Below are positions 1 to 8,087 of a stretch of DNA of 64,000 bases, in pieces. Source of the stretch: Parabacteroides timonensis (GTDB lineage: Bacteria; Bacteroidota; Bacteroidia; Bacteroidales; Tannerellaceae). The position numbers and the translations under genes are program-made. Within the stretch, counting starts at the first letter, position 1; the number at the start of each line of letters is the position of its first letter. Below the pieces are notes generated by a model. That model searched no databases. It was not told where the DNA came from and was given only the letters and a program-made list of their open reading frames with translations. The DNA lies in assembly GCF_900128505.1 (NCBI RefSeq), contig NZ_LT669941.1, forward strand, positions 133,933 to 197,932, read 5' to 3'.

Positions 1-3
1 TGA

Positions 4-39
4 CAGTTAGTGGTTATTTCTAAAAAATACCATTAACTG
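4..39. terminator. Imperfect hairpin at left edge
   Basis: CAGTTAGTGGT (4-14) pairs with ACCATTAACTG (29-39) through one wobble, around an A-rich loop. It probably ends a gene lying to the left of the window. There is no clear T-run after it on the plus strand, so the terminator role is uncertain. I see no gene in the first 171 bases. Confidence 0.35.
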
Positions 40-117
40 CCAACTCCGAATTCTCAAACGTCAATACGCATTGTTAACTTTGGATTGCCAACTGAAAATA
101 AAATTGCTATCTCGGTA

Positions 118-147
118 TTGCAAAGTAGCGGATATTTTCTATCTTTG
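118..147 (+). promoter_or_regulatory. Bacteroidota-type promoter of the AAA ATPase gene
   Basis: TTG at 118-120, a 19-nt spacer, then TATCTTTG at 140-147. This matches the sigma-ABfr consensus (TTG, 19-21 nt, TAnnTTTG). It lies 24 nt before the GTG start at 172 and may also transcribe nifJ, which follows after only 33 nt. Confidence 0.6.
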
Positions 148-171
148 TGGCCTATATAGTAAGACAGTAAG

Positions 172-1350
172 GTGGAAGCATTCTTTAAAACACATAAATA
201 CCTTGTAGAACATTTGCATGCACCGGTACGCCGGGGGCTGATGGATGAGATTAACTGGAATGACCGGTTGATCGGTATTAAAGGCTCTCGTGGAGTGGGT
301 AAGACTACTTTTTTACTGGATTATGCTCGCGAACATTTTGGTGCTGATAATAAGGAGTGCCTATACATAAATCTGAATCATTTTTATTTTACGGAACGTA
401 CTTTAGTCGATTTTGCTTCTGAGTTCAGGGCGAAAGGAGGGAAAGTATTGTTGATCGACCAGGTTTTTAAATATTCCGGATGGTCGAAAGAGTTACGTTA
501 CTGTTATGATAATTTTGAAGATCTGAAGATTATTTTCTCTGGTTCGTCGGTTATGCGATTGAAAGAAGAGAATCCGGACCTCTCAGGTAAGGTTGTTTCA
601 TATAATTTACGTGGTTTTTCTTTCCGTGAGTTTCTGAATCTGATGTCGGGAAACAATTTTCCGGCGTATACATTTGAGGAAGTGATCGAAAAACATCAGG
701 AGATTGCCCGTAATATTTGCTCGGTAGCTAAACCGATGGCTTATTTTCAGGATTACCTGCATCATGGTTTTTATCCGTTTTTCCTGGAGAAACGTAATTT
801 TTCGGAAAATCTGCTGAAGACAATGAACATGATGCTGGAGGTAGATGTCCTTTATATTAAACAAATCGAGCAAAGTTATCTGCCGAAGCTCCGAAAATTA
901 TTATATTTGCTGGCGATCAGTGCGCCATGTACGCCAAACGTCAGCCAGTTAAGTAAAGACATAGAAACTTCACGGGCAACTGTGATGAATTACATTAAAT
1001 ATCTGACCGATGCCCGTTTGATGAATATGCTGTATCCGGTAGGCGAATCGTTTCCGAAAAAACCCTCTACCGTATATATGTACAATTCGAATCTGATGTA
1101 CCCCATCCGTCCGATGGAGGTGAACATACAGGCTGTGCGCGAATCTTTTTTCTATAACCAGCTTTTGAAAGACAATAAACTGAACGAAGGAATTAAGAAC
1201 GCTCACTTTTTGGTAAATGAAAAGTATAATTTCAGGATAGAAGAAAGTATGAAAGTGAAAAACAATCCCGATTTATACTATGCTATTGATAAGGTTGAAG
1301 TAGGAGATGGCAACATGATCCCGCTTTGGCTTTTTGGCTTTTTATACTAA
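172..1350 (+). CDS. AAA-family ATPase (AAA_14/DUF4143 type)
   Basis: A 392-residue cytoplasmic P-loop ATPase of the archaeal-type/DUF4143 group, which is expanded in Bacteroidales and has no firmly assigned function. Walker A is GSRGVGKTT (residues 38-46). The Walker B region reads KVLLIDQVFKY, with Asp96 followed by Gln97 where the family normally has Glu. A helix-turn-helix-like stretch follows around residues 250-280, and the protein ends in IPLWLFGFLY, a C-terminus I regard as typical of the family, so it looks full length. The start is GTG at 172; no ATG fits better upstream. nifJ follows on the same strand after 33 nt. The missing Walker B glutamate suggests slow or absent ATP hydrolysis (inference). 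Confidence 0.75.
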   Translation: MEAFFKTHKYLVEHLHAPVRRGLMDEINWNDRLIGIKGSRGVGKTTFLLDYAREHFGADNKECLYINLNHFYFTERTLVDFASEFRAKGGKVLLIDQVFKYSGWSKELRYCYDNFEDLKIIFSGSSVMRLKEENPDLSGKVVSYNLRGFSFREFLNLMSGNNFPAYTFEEVIEKHQEIARNICSVAKPMAYFQDYLHHGFYPFFLEKRNFSENLLKTMNMMLEVDVLYIKQIEQSYLPKLRKLLYLLAISAPCTPNVSQLSKDIETSRATVMNYIKYLTDARLMNMLYPVGESFPKKPSTVYMYNSNLMYPIRPMEVNIQAVRESFFYNQLLKDNKLNEGIKNAHFLVNEKYNFRIEESMKVKNNPDLYYAIDKVEVGDGNMIPLWLFGFLY

Positions 1351-1383
1351 TAAAATTCTTTTAAATACTAATAGTAAAAGTCT

Positions 1384-4300
1384 ATGACAAAACAGAAGAA
1401 ATTTTTGACCTGTGATGGTAACCAGGCTGCTGCACATATCTCCTATATGTTCAGCGAAGTAGCCGCTATTTACCCCATCACTCCGTCGTCTACAATGGCA
1501 GAATATGTAGATGAATGGGCTGCCGCCGGACGTAAGAACATTTTCGGCGAAACGGTTTTGGTACAGGAAATGCAATCAGAAGGTGGTGCTGCAGGTGCAG
1601 TTCACGGTTCTTTGCAGGCCGGTGCCCTGACTTCAACTTATACAGCTTCTCAGGGATTGTTGCTGATGATCCCTAATATGTACAAGATCGCTGGTGAGTT
1701 GCTTCCTTGCGTATTCCATGTGTCTGCCCGTACACTGGCTTCACACGCTTTGTGTATCTTCGGTGACCATCAGGATGTTATGTCTGCCCGTCAGACTGGT
1801 TTTGCAATGTTGGCAGAAGGTTCTGTACAGGAAGTTATGGACTTATCTGGTGTAGCTCACCTGGCTACTATCAAGTCTCGCGTTCCTTTCGTGAACTTCT
1901 TCGACGGTTTCCGTACATCACACGAAATCCAGAAGATTGAAGCGTTGGAAAATGATGACCTGGCTCCGCTGATCGACCAGAAGGCGTTGGCTGAATTCCG
2001 TGCACGTGCATTGAATCCGGAAAAGCCGGAAGCTCGCGGTATGGCTGAAAACCCGGATCACTTCTTCCAGCACAGAGAATCTTCAAACAAATACTATGAA
2101 GCAGTTCCTGCTATCGTAGAAGAATATATGAACGAAATCTCCAAGCTGACAGGCCGCAAATACGGTTTGTTCGATTATTACGGAGCAGAAGATGCAGAAC
2201 GCGTAATTATCGCAATGGGTTCTGTAACGGAAGCTGCCCGTGAAGCTATCGACCATCTGACAGCTCAGGGTGAAAAAGTTGGTTTGGTTTCAGTTCACTT
2301 GTATCGTCCGTTCTCTGCTAAGCACTTCCTGGCTGCTGTTCCTAAGACTGCAAAACGTATCGCTGTTCTTGACAGAACAAAAGAACCGGGTGCTACCGGC
2401 GAACCTTTGTATCTGGATGTAAAAGACTGCTACTACGGAACAGAAAACGCTCCTGTTATCGTCGGTGGCCGTTATGGTTTGGGTTCTAAGGATACTACTC
2501 CTGCTCAGATCCTTGCCGTTTATGAAAACCTGGCATTACCGATGCCGAAGAACCAGTTCACACTGGGTATCGTAGACGACGTTACATTCACTTCTCTTCC
2601 TCAGAAAGAAGAAATCGCTTTGGGTGGCGAAGGCATGTTCGAAGCTAAGTTCTACGGCTTGGGTGCTGACGGTACTGTCGGTGCTAACAAGAACTCTGTA
2701 AAGATCATCGGTGACAATACAAATAAATATTGCCAGGCATATTTCTCTTATGACTCTAAGAAGTCTGGTGGTTTCACTTGTTCTCACCTGCGTTTCGGTG
2801 ACCATCCGATCCGTTCCACTTATTTGGTAAATACTCCGAACTTCGTTGCTTGCCACGTTCAGGCTTACCTGCGTATGTACGATGTAACTCGTGGTTTGCG
2901 TGAAAACGGTACATTCCTGCTGAACACTGTATGGAATGGCGAAGAGTTGGCTAAACACCTGCCGAATAAGGTAAAACGTTATTTCGCTCAGAAAAATATT
3001 ACTGTTTACTATATCAATGCAACTCAGATCGCATTGGAAATCGGTTTGGGTAACCGTACCAATACAATCCTTCAGTCTGCATTCTTCCGTATCACAGGTG
3101 TAATTCCTGTTGACCTGGCTATCGAACAGATGAAGAAATTCATTGTGAAGTCTTACGGTAAGAAAGGTGAAGATGTAGTTAATAAGAACTATGCTGCTGT
3201 CGATCGTGGTGGCGAATATACTCAGCTTGCTGTCGATCCGTCATGGGCTAACCTGCCGGATGATGAAGTTGTAGCAAACAACGATCCTGCTTTCATCAAC
3301 GATGTAGTTCGTCCTATCAATGCTCAGGATGGCGACCTGTTGAAGGTTTCTGCATTCGAAGGTATCGAAGACGGTACATGGCATCAGGGAACAGCTAAAT
3401 ACGAAAAACGCGGTGTAGCTGCTTTTGTTCCTGTTTGGGAACCGGACAACTGTATCCAGTGTAACAAGTGTGCGTATGTTTGTCCTCACGCTTCTATCCG
3501 TCCGTTCGTGTTGGATGCTGCTGAACAGGCTGCTGCTCCGTTCTCTAACTCTTTGAAAGCTACAGGTAAGCAATTTGAAGGAATGCAGTTCCGTATCCAG
3601 GTTGACGTTCTTGACTGTCTGGGTTGTGGTAACTGTGCCGATGTTTGTCCGGGTAATCCGAAGAAGGGTGGTAAAGCGCTTAAGATGGCAGCTCTGGAAA
3701 CTCAGCTGGCTGAAGCTCCGAACTGGGATTTCTGTGCAGAAAAGGTTTCAAGCAAACAACATCTGGTTGACATCAAAGCTAACGTGAAGAACTCTCAGTT
3801 TGCAACTCCGTTGTTTGAGTTCTCAGGTGCTTGCTCCGGTTGTGGTGAAACTCCGTATGTGAAATTGATAACTCAGTTGTTCGGTGACCGTGAAATGGTA
3901 GCTAACGCAACAGGTTGTTCATCTATCTATTCAGGTTCTGTTCCTTCAACTCCGTATACAACAAACGAAAAAGGACAGGGTCCGGCTTGGGCTAACTCAT
4001 TGTTCGAAGACTTCTGTGAATTCGGTCTGGGTATGGAACTGGCTAACGAAAAGATGCGTGCTCGTCTGACGAATGCAATGAACGCAATTATTGCTGGTGA
4101 AAATGCTCCTGCTGAAGTAAAAGAAGTACTTAAAGCATGGGTTGAAAACCAGAACGATGCTGATAAGACAAAAGAACTGGCTCCTCAGATAATCGCTATT
4201 GCTGAAGAAGGTATCACTCACGGCTGTCCGCTTAGCGCACAGATCAAGGAACTTTCTCACTTCCTGGTAAAACGTTCACAGTGGATCATCGGTGGTGACG

Positions 4301-4941
4301 GCGCTTCTTATGATATCGGTTACGGTGGTCTCGACCATGTAATTGCTTCCGGCAAGAACGTCAATATCCTGGTTCTGGATACTGAAGTTTATTCTAACAC
4401 TGGTGGTCAGTCTTCTAAAGCTACTCCGGTCGGTGCAATCGCTAAGTTTGCAGCTGCTGGTAAGAGAGTACGTAAGAAAGATCTGGGTCTGATGGCTACG
4501 ACTTACGGTTACGTATATGTTGCTCAGATCGCAATGGGTGCTGACCAGGCACAGACATTGAAAGCTATCCGCGAAGCTGAAGCTTATGATGGTCCTTCAT
4601 TGATCATCGCTTACTCTCCTTGTATCAACCACGGTTTGAAGAAGGGTATGGGTAAGAGCCAGCAGGAAGAAGCAGATGCAGTAGCATGTGGTTACTGGCA
4701 CTTGTGGCGTTACAACCCGGCATTGGAAGAAGAAGGCAAGAATCCGTTCACATTGGATAGCAAAGAACCGGATTGGAGCAAGTTCCAGGACTTCCTGAAG
4801 GGTGAAGTACGTTTCGCTTCTCTGACAAAACAGTTCCCGGCTGAAGCTGGCGAATTGTTCCAGGCTGCTGAAAACAACGCTAAGTGGAGACTTAACAACT
4901 ACAAGCGTTTGGCTAAACAGCAGTGGGGTGTTGAGGAATAA
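1384..4941 (+). CDS. nifJ: Pyruvate:ferredoxin (flavodoxin) oxidoreductase
   Basis: A single-chain, five-domain PFOR of 1185 residues, the usual length. It oxidises pyruvate and CoA to acetyl-CoA and CO2 with reduction of ferredoxin, a central step of anaerobic glycolytic metabolism. Seen in the sequence: N-terminal pyruvate-binding region with YPITPSSTMAEYVDEWAA, two 4Fe-4S motifs (CIQCNKCAYVCPHAS and CLGCGNCADVCPGNP), CSGCGETPYVK, and a C-terminal thiamine diphosphate site GDGASYDIGYGGLDHV. Codon use is strongly biased to GGT, CGT and CTG, as expected of a highly expressed gene. A strong terminator follows. Confidence 0.97.
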   Translation: MTKQKKFLTCDGNQAAAHISYMFSEVAAIYPITPSSTMAEYVDEWAAAGRKNIFGETVLVQEMQSEGGAAGAVHGSLQAGALTSTYTASQGLLLMIPNMYKIAGELLPCVFHVSARTLASHALCIFGDHQDVMSARQTGFAMLAEGSVQEVMDLSGVAHLATIKSRVPFVNFFDGFRTSHEIQKIEALENDDLAPLIDQKALAEFRARALNPEKPEARGMAENPDHFFQHRESSNKYYEAVPAIVEEYMNEISKLTGRKYGLFDYYGAEDAERVIIAMGSVTEAAREAIDHLTAQGEKVGLVSVHLYRPFSAKHFLAAVPKTAKRIAVLDRTKEPGATGEPLYLDVKDCYYGTENAPVIVGGRYGLGSKDTTPAQILAVYENLALPMPKNQFTLGIVDDVTFTSLPQKEEIALGGEGMFEAKFYGLGADGTVGANKNSVKIIGDNTNKYCQAYFSYDSKKSGGFTCSHLRFGDHPIRSTYLVNTPNFVACHVQAYLRMYDVTRGLRENGTFLLNTVWNGEELAKHLPNKVKRYFAQKNITVYYINATQIALEIGLGNRTNTILQSAFFRITGVIPVDLAIEQMKKFIVKSYGKKGEDVVNKNYAAVDRGGEYTQLAVDPSWANLPDDEVVANNDPAFINDVVRPINAQDGDLLKVSAFEGIEDGTWHQGTAKYEKRGVAAFVPVWEPDNCIQCNKCAYVCPHASIRPFVLDAAEQAAAPFSNSLKATGKQFEGMQFRIQVDVLDCLGCGNCADVCPGNPKKGGKALKMAALETQLAEAPNWDFCAEKVSSKQHLVDIKANVKNSQFATPLFEFSGACSGCGETPYVKLITQLFGDREMVANATGCSSIYSGSVPSTPYTTNEKGQGPAWANSLFEDFCEFGLGMELANEKMRARLTNAMNAIIAGENAPAEVKEVLKAWVENQNDADKTKELAPQIIAIAEEGITHGCPLSAQIKELSHFLVKRSQWIIGGDGASYDIGYGGLDHVIASGKNVNILVLDTEVYSNTGGQSSKATPVGAIAKFAAAGKRVRKKDLGLMATTYGYVYVAQIAMGADQAQTLKAIREAEAYDGPSLIIAYSPCINHGLKKGMGKSQQEEADAVACGYWHLWRYNPALEEEGKNPFTLDSKEPDWSKFQDFLKGEVRFASLTKQFPAEAGELFQAAENNAKWRLNNYKRLAKQQWGVEE

Positions 4942-4970
4942 TAGATTATTTGATCATCTAAAATAGTAAA

Positions 4971-5003
4971 AACGGAATCTTCGAAAGAAGGTTCCGTTTT
5001 TTT
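4971..5003. terminator. Bidirectional terminator between nifJ and the aldo/keto reductase
   Basis: AACGGAATCTTC (4971-4982) pairs over 12 positions, with one T-G wobble, with GAAGGTTCCGTT (4987-4998) around a GAAA loop. A T-run follows on the plus strand and an A-run precedes it. It serves nifJ (plus) and, being A-flanked, the convergent reductase gene (minus). Confidence 0.85.
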
Positions 5004-5029
5004 GTTGTTGGAGTCGAAAGGATCTTTTC

Positions 5030-6064
5030 TCAAAACTGAAGCTGTGCATTCAGGAAAGGGAATTGCGCCTGGTGCCAATAGGGATAGACAGGAGTAACCT
5101 GGCTGGCGATGTCCAGTCGTTTTACCTGTTCGGGTGTCAGATTCCATCCGACAGCTTCCAGATTTTGTTCCAGTTGCTTTTCCGTACTTGCTCCAATGAT
5201 AAGGCTGGAGACGGTAGGGCGCTGCAGTAACCAGTTCAGAGCACATTGTGCAACACTATGTCCTGTTTCTTCCGCTACTTCATCCAATACATCCATTATA
5301 TTATACAAGCGCTCGTATGAAGTGGCTTCATCCGGGATAGGACTTCCGCCACGGGCTACGCGTCCGTCTGCCGGAATGGGGTTGTTACGTCTGTATTTAC
5401 CACCCAAACGACCTGCAGATAATGGACTCCAAATAATAGAACCGACTTTCTGATCGATACCGAGCGGCATTAATTCCCATTCGAATTCTCTGTTAAGCAA
5501 AGAGTAATGTACCTGATGGGCAACATAGCGACTCCAGCCATAGCGTTCAGAAACGGATAACGCTTTCATCAGATGCCATCCAGAGAAATTGGAACAGGCA
5601 ATGTAACGAACTTTACCGGCTGTGATTAAATCATCCAATGCACGAAGGGTTTCTTCTACCGGCGTATTCGCATCAAATCCATGCATATGGTAAACATCGA
5701 TATGATCGGTATTCAACCGTTTCAGGCTAGCCTCACAAGCATTGATCAAGTGGAAACGGGAAGATCCTATCGCGTTGCGGCTTTCCGGATTTAGATTGAA
5801 TGTTGCCTTGGTGGAGATAAGTAATTTATTCCGCAAGCCTTCCATCGCCTTGCCCAATATTTCTTCCGATAGGCCACCGGAATAAACGTCTGCTGTATCA
5901 AAGAAGTTTACACCGGCATCCAGGCACTTGTTTATCATACGTCTGGCTTCTTCTACCTGGGTATGTCCCCAACCTTCGAAACCATTGGTTCCTCCAAAAG
6001 TAGCTGTGCCTAAACAAAGTACGGGTACATATAAGCCCGAACCTCCTAATTGTCTGTATTCCAT
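5030..6064 (-). CDS. Aldo/keto reductase
   Basis: A 344-residue NAD(P)H-dependent oxidoreductase with the AKR barrel. The catalytic tetrad regions are visible: Asp in NFFDTADVYSGG with the following Tyr, Lys in LLISTKATF, and His in DVYHMHGFD. Also present are SNFSGWHL and the C-terminal cofactor-binding stretch SSLIIGASTEKQLEQN. It resembles the YhdN/PLR group of bacterial AKRs, whose natural substrates are mostly unknown. It is monocistronic, convergent with nifJ and divergent from the HAD phosphatase gene. Confidence 0.9.
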   Translation of the reverse strand: MEYRQLGGSGLYVPVLCLGTATFGGTNGFEGWGHTQVEEARRMINKCLDAGVNFFDTADVYSGGLSEEILGKAMEGLRNKLLISTKATFNLNPESRNAIGSSRFHLINACEASLKRLNTDHIDVYHMHGFDANTPVEETLRALDDLITAGKVRYIACSNFSGWHLMKALSVSERYGWSRYVAHQVHYSLLNREFEWELMPLGIDQKVGSIIWSPLSAGRLGGKYRRNNPIPADGRVARGGSPIPDEATSYERLYNIMDVLDEVAEETGHSVAQCALNWLLQRPTVSSLIIGASTEKQLEQNLEAVGWNLTPEQVKRLDIASQVTPVYPYWHQAQFPFLNAQLQF

Positions 6065-6100
6065 AACTTACCTATTAAATTGTTATTAAGATAGCATCTA

Positions 6101-6108
6101 CAAATGTA
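6101..6108 (-). promoter_or_regulatory. -7 element for the aldo/keto reductase gene
   Basis: Read on the minus strand this is TACATTTG, a perfect TAnnTTTG, 36 nt before the start codon at 6064. No clear TTG lies at the expected -33 distance, so support is moderate. Confidence 0.4.
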
Positions 6109-6137
6109 TATAAAAATCGGATGTGTTTATTTATTCT

Positions 6138-6145
6138 TATCTTTG
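6138..6145 (+). promoter_or_regulatory. -7 element for the HAD phosphatase gene
   Basis: TATCTTTG, 26 nt before the ATG at 6172. It shares the 107-bp divergent intergenic region with the reductase promoter. The -33 element is not obvious. Confidence 0.45.
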
Positions 6146-6171
6146 TAACAAATTTAGGTTAGTAGAAAAGT

Positions 6172-6948
6172 ATGATTAAGGCAGTTTTTTTTGATATCGA
6201 CGGAACACTGGTTAGTTTTAAGACACATGAAGTTCCTCAGTCTACCATCGAAGCATTGGATCTCTTACGGGAGAAAGGTATTAAGGTCTTTATAGCAACA
6301 GGGCGCCACTACACATCTATTAATAATCTGGGAGATTTGAAGTTTGACGGATATGTTACTTTGAACGGTGGGTATTGTTTTGCCGGAGAGGATAAAGTCA
6401 TTTATAAACACAGTATTCCAGACAGGGATATCGAGGCTTTGATCCGTTATATGGAAACCGAAGAGTCTTTCCCATGCGCTTTTGTGCAGGAAAAAGAAAT
6501 CTTTATGAATTATAAAGATGAAACGGTGGAAGAGATATTCAATATGCTTAATTTCCCGGAACCACCTATCCGTCCTTTGGATGAGATACGTGGAAAGACT
6601 GCTTATCAACTGGTTTCTTTCTTTACTGCTGAACAGGAGAAGAAGATCATGCCTATCCTGTCAAATTGTGAGTCTACCCGTTGGAATCCTTTATTTACAG
6701 ATGTGGTACCAGCTGGTAGCAGTAAGCGGGTAGGGATCGATAAAATGCTGGAATACTTCAGGATACCATTAAACGAGTGTATGGCTTTTGGTGATGGAGG
6801 TAATGATGTTGCTATGCTTAAACATGCCGGTATAGGTGTAGCTATGGGGAATGCGGAAGATGAAGTGAAACAGTATGCCGATTATGTAACAGACTCCGTC
6901 GATGAGGACGGAATATTCAAAGCGTTGAAACATTTGAACATTCTTTGA
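6172..6948 (+). CDS. HAD-superfamily Cof-type sugar phosphatase
   Basis: A 258-residue Cof/IIB-subfamily HAD hydrolase. Motif I is FFDIDGTLVSF, with the two catalytic Asp residues. Motif II is the Thr of IATGRH. A Lys lies in the SSKRVGIDKML region. Motif IV is GDGGNDVAMLKHAG. The IIB cap lies between residues of about 85 and 185. Enzymes of this group dephosphorylate sugar phosphates, nucleotide-like compounds or cofactors such as pyridoxal phosphate and FMN; the substrate cannot be told from sequence. The carbonic anhydrase gene follows after 33 nt on the same strand, suggesting co-transcription. Confidence 0.88.
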   Translation: MIKAVFFDIDGTLVSFKTHEVPQSTIEALDLLREKGIKVFIATGRHYTSINNLGDLKFDGYVTLNGGYCFAGEDKVIYKHSIPDRDIEALIRYMETEESFPCAFVQEKEIFMNYKDETVEEIFNMLNFPEPPIRPLDEIRGKTAYQLVSFFTAEQEKKIMPILSNCESTRWNPLFTDVVPAGSSKRVGIDKMLEYFRIPLNECMAFGDGGNDVAMLKHAGIGVAMGNAEDEVKQYADYVTDSVDEDGIFKALKHLNIL

Positions 6949-6981
6949 TCCTGATTTGTTCCTATAATAAGAACTAACGAT

Positions 6982-7524
6982 ATGATTGACGAATTACTAG
7001 TATTTAATAAAGAGTTCGTAAAGAACAAAGGATACGAGAAGTTTATAACGAATAAGTACCCTGATAAGAAAATTGCGATCGTATCCTGTATGGATACTCG
7101 TCTGATAGAATTACTTCCGGCCTCACTGGGGCTTAAGAATGGTGATGTAAAAATCATAAAAAATGCGGGCGCAGTCATATCACATCCTTTTGGTAGTGTG
7201 ATACGCAGTCTGTTGGTTGCCATTTATGATTTGGGAGTTACTGAAATAATGATTATCGGTCATTCGGATTGCGGTGCACAACATATGGACAGTGAAACAA
7301 TGATCGAAGCAATGAAGAAACGGGGTATTCCAGCAGACCGTATCGATATGATACGCTATTGCGGAGTCGATTTTAAAGACTGGTTACATGGTTTCGATTC
7401 TTCTGAAGGTTCTGTAAGAAATACAGTGAATCAGGTTATTCATCATCCGCTGATTCCGTCGGATATAACGGTTCGTGGCTTTGTAATTGATTCAGTTACA
7501 GGTAAGTTGACGGAGGTGGAGTAG
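6982..7524 (+). CDS. Beta-class carbonic anhydrase
   Basis: A 180-residue zinc enzyme that interconverts CO2 and bicarbonate. The zinc ligands are visible: Cys and Asp/Arg of the signature SCMDTRL, then His and Cys of GHSDCGAQ. KNAGAVISHPFGSVIRSL is the conserved central stretch. The protein is short for the class, as is common in small beta-carbonic anhydrases. Bicarbonate supply suits an anaerobe that fixes CO2 in the succinate pathway. It is probably co-transcribed with the phosphatase gene upstream. Confidence 0.88.
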   Translation: MIDELLVFNKEFVKNKGYEKFITNKYPDKKIAIVSCMDTRLIELLPASLGLKNGDVKIIKNAGAVISHPFGSVIRSLLVAIYDLGVTEIMIIGHSDCGAQHMDSETMIEAMKKRGIPADRIDMIRYCGVDFKDWLHGFDSSEGSVRNTVNQVIHHPLIPSDITVRGFVIDSVTGKLTEVE

Positions 7525-7620
7525 GGTGTTTAGCTTCTGAAAAACTATTTCTATAGATTAAATAAATGTAAAGATAGAAATATTTTATATGTTTTATAGC
7601 ATGGTTTTAAAGAAAATGCT

Positions 7621-7628
7621 TATCTTTG
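7621..7628 (+). promoter_or_regulatory. -7 element upstream of the 52-residue protein gene
   Basis: TATCTTTG, 86 nt before the ATG at 7714. Transcription from here would put the hairpin at 7678-7697 in the leader. The -33 region is T/A-rich without a clean TTG. Confidence 0.45.
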
Positions 7629-7677
7629 CACTGTAAACAAAAAGAAAAGACAAGAGTTTAGGTTAAATTATTAATAA

Positions 7678-7697
7678 GTCTTCCAAGCGTGGAAGAC
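7678..7697 (+). promoter_or_regulatory. Perfect 8-bp hairpin in the leader of the small gene
   Basis: GTCTTCCA, loop AGCG, TGGAAGAC, located 16 nt upstream of the ATG at 7714. It has no following T-run, so it is more likely a leader structure controlling translation or RNA stability than a terminator. Confidence 0.5.
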
Positions 7698-7713
7698 ATA
7701 AAATGTAAAAATT

Positions 7714-7872
7714 ATGATGACAAGTAGAAATGAAGAAAATCTTCGTACTTTAGCGATGTTGCGTTATCAGGCTGATCGTTATCAGTCAATGAGAAATGGT
7801 ACAATGAGTCAGCGAGTAAATGCTGAAATCCGCCGCCTGTTGGAAGAAATGGGGGCTAACGCAAAAAATTAA
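7714..7872 (+). CDS. Small basic helical protein, 52 residues, unknown function
   Basis: This open frame begins ATGATGACAAGT and ends TAA at 7870-7872. The product starts MMTSRNEENLRTL and ends EEMGANAKN. It is rich in Arg, Glu, Gln and Met, lacks Cys and Trp, has no signal peptide, and looks largely alpha-helical (MLRYQADRYQSMRNGTMSQRV, then AEIRRLLEEM). I do not recognise a family. A real gene is supported by its own -7 element, a leader hairpin and two downstream hairpins, the second followed by a T-run. It could bind nucleic acid or a protein partner, but nothing in the sequence decides that. Confidence 0.6.
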   Translation: MMTSRNEENLRTLAMLRYQADRYQSMRNGTMSQRVNAEIRRLLEEMGANAKN

Positions 7873-7902
7873 GTAAAAAGAAAGTATATTATTTTGAAGT
7901 AT

Positions 7903-7991
7903 TCTCTTCACCAGGGTCTTTAATAAAGACTGGTGAGAGATAATGGATGGGCATTCGACGCTGGGAAAACAGCGAAGATTAGCCTTTTTTT
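7903..7991 (+). terminator. Double hairpin and T-run after the small gene
   Basis: First hairpin: TCTC-T-TCACCAG-GG-TCTTT (7903-7921) folds on AAAGA-C-TGGTGAGAGA (7925-7940) with small bulges. Second: GCTG/CAGC (around 7960-7973) inside an outer GGC/GCC pairing, followed by TTTTTTT at about 7984-7990. The second unit is a plausible intrinsic terminator; the first is longer and may be a processing or stability element. Confidence 0.55.
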
Positions 7992-8026
7992 ATTTTCTAC
8001 CCCTTACAATTCTTAGATTAATCTTT

Positions 8027-8034
8027 TATCTTTG
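8027..8034 (+). promoter_or_regulatory. -7 element for the M28 peptidase gene
   Basis: TATCTTTG lying 53 nt before the ATG at 8088, just after the preceding terminator. The -33 element is weak. Confidence 0.45.
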
Positions 8035-8087
8035 TAACCGGAAGCTGAAACTAATTATTCCGATAATTTGTAAAACACAATCATACG

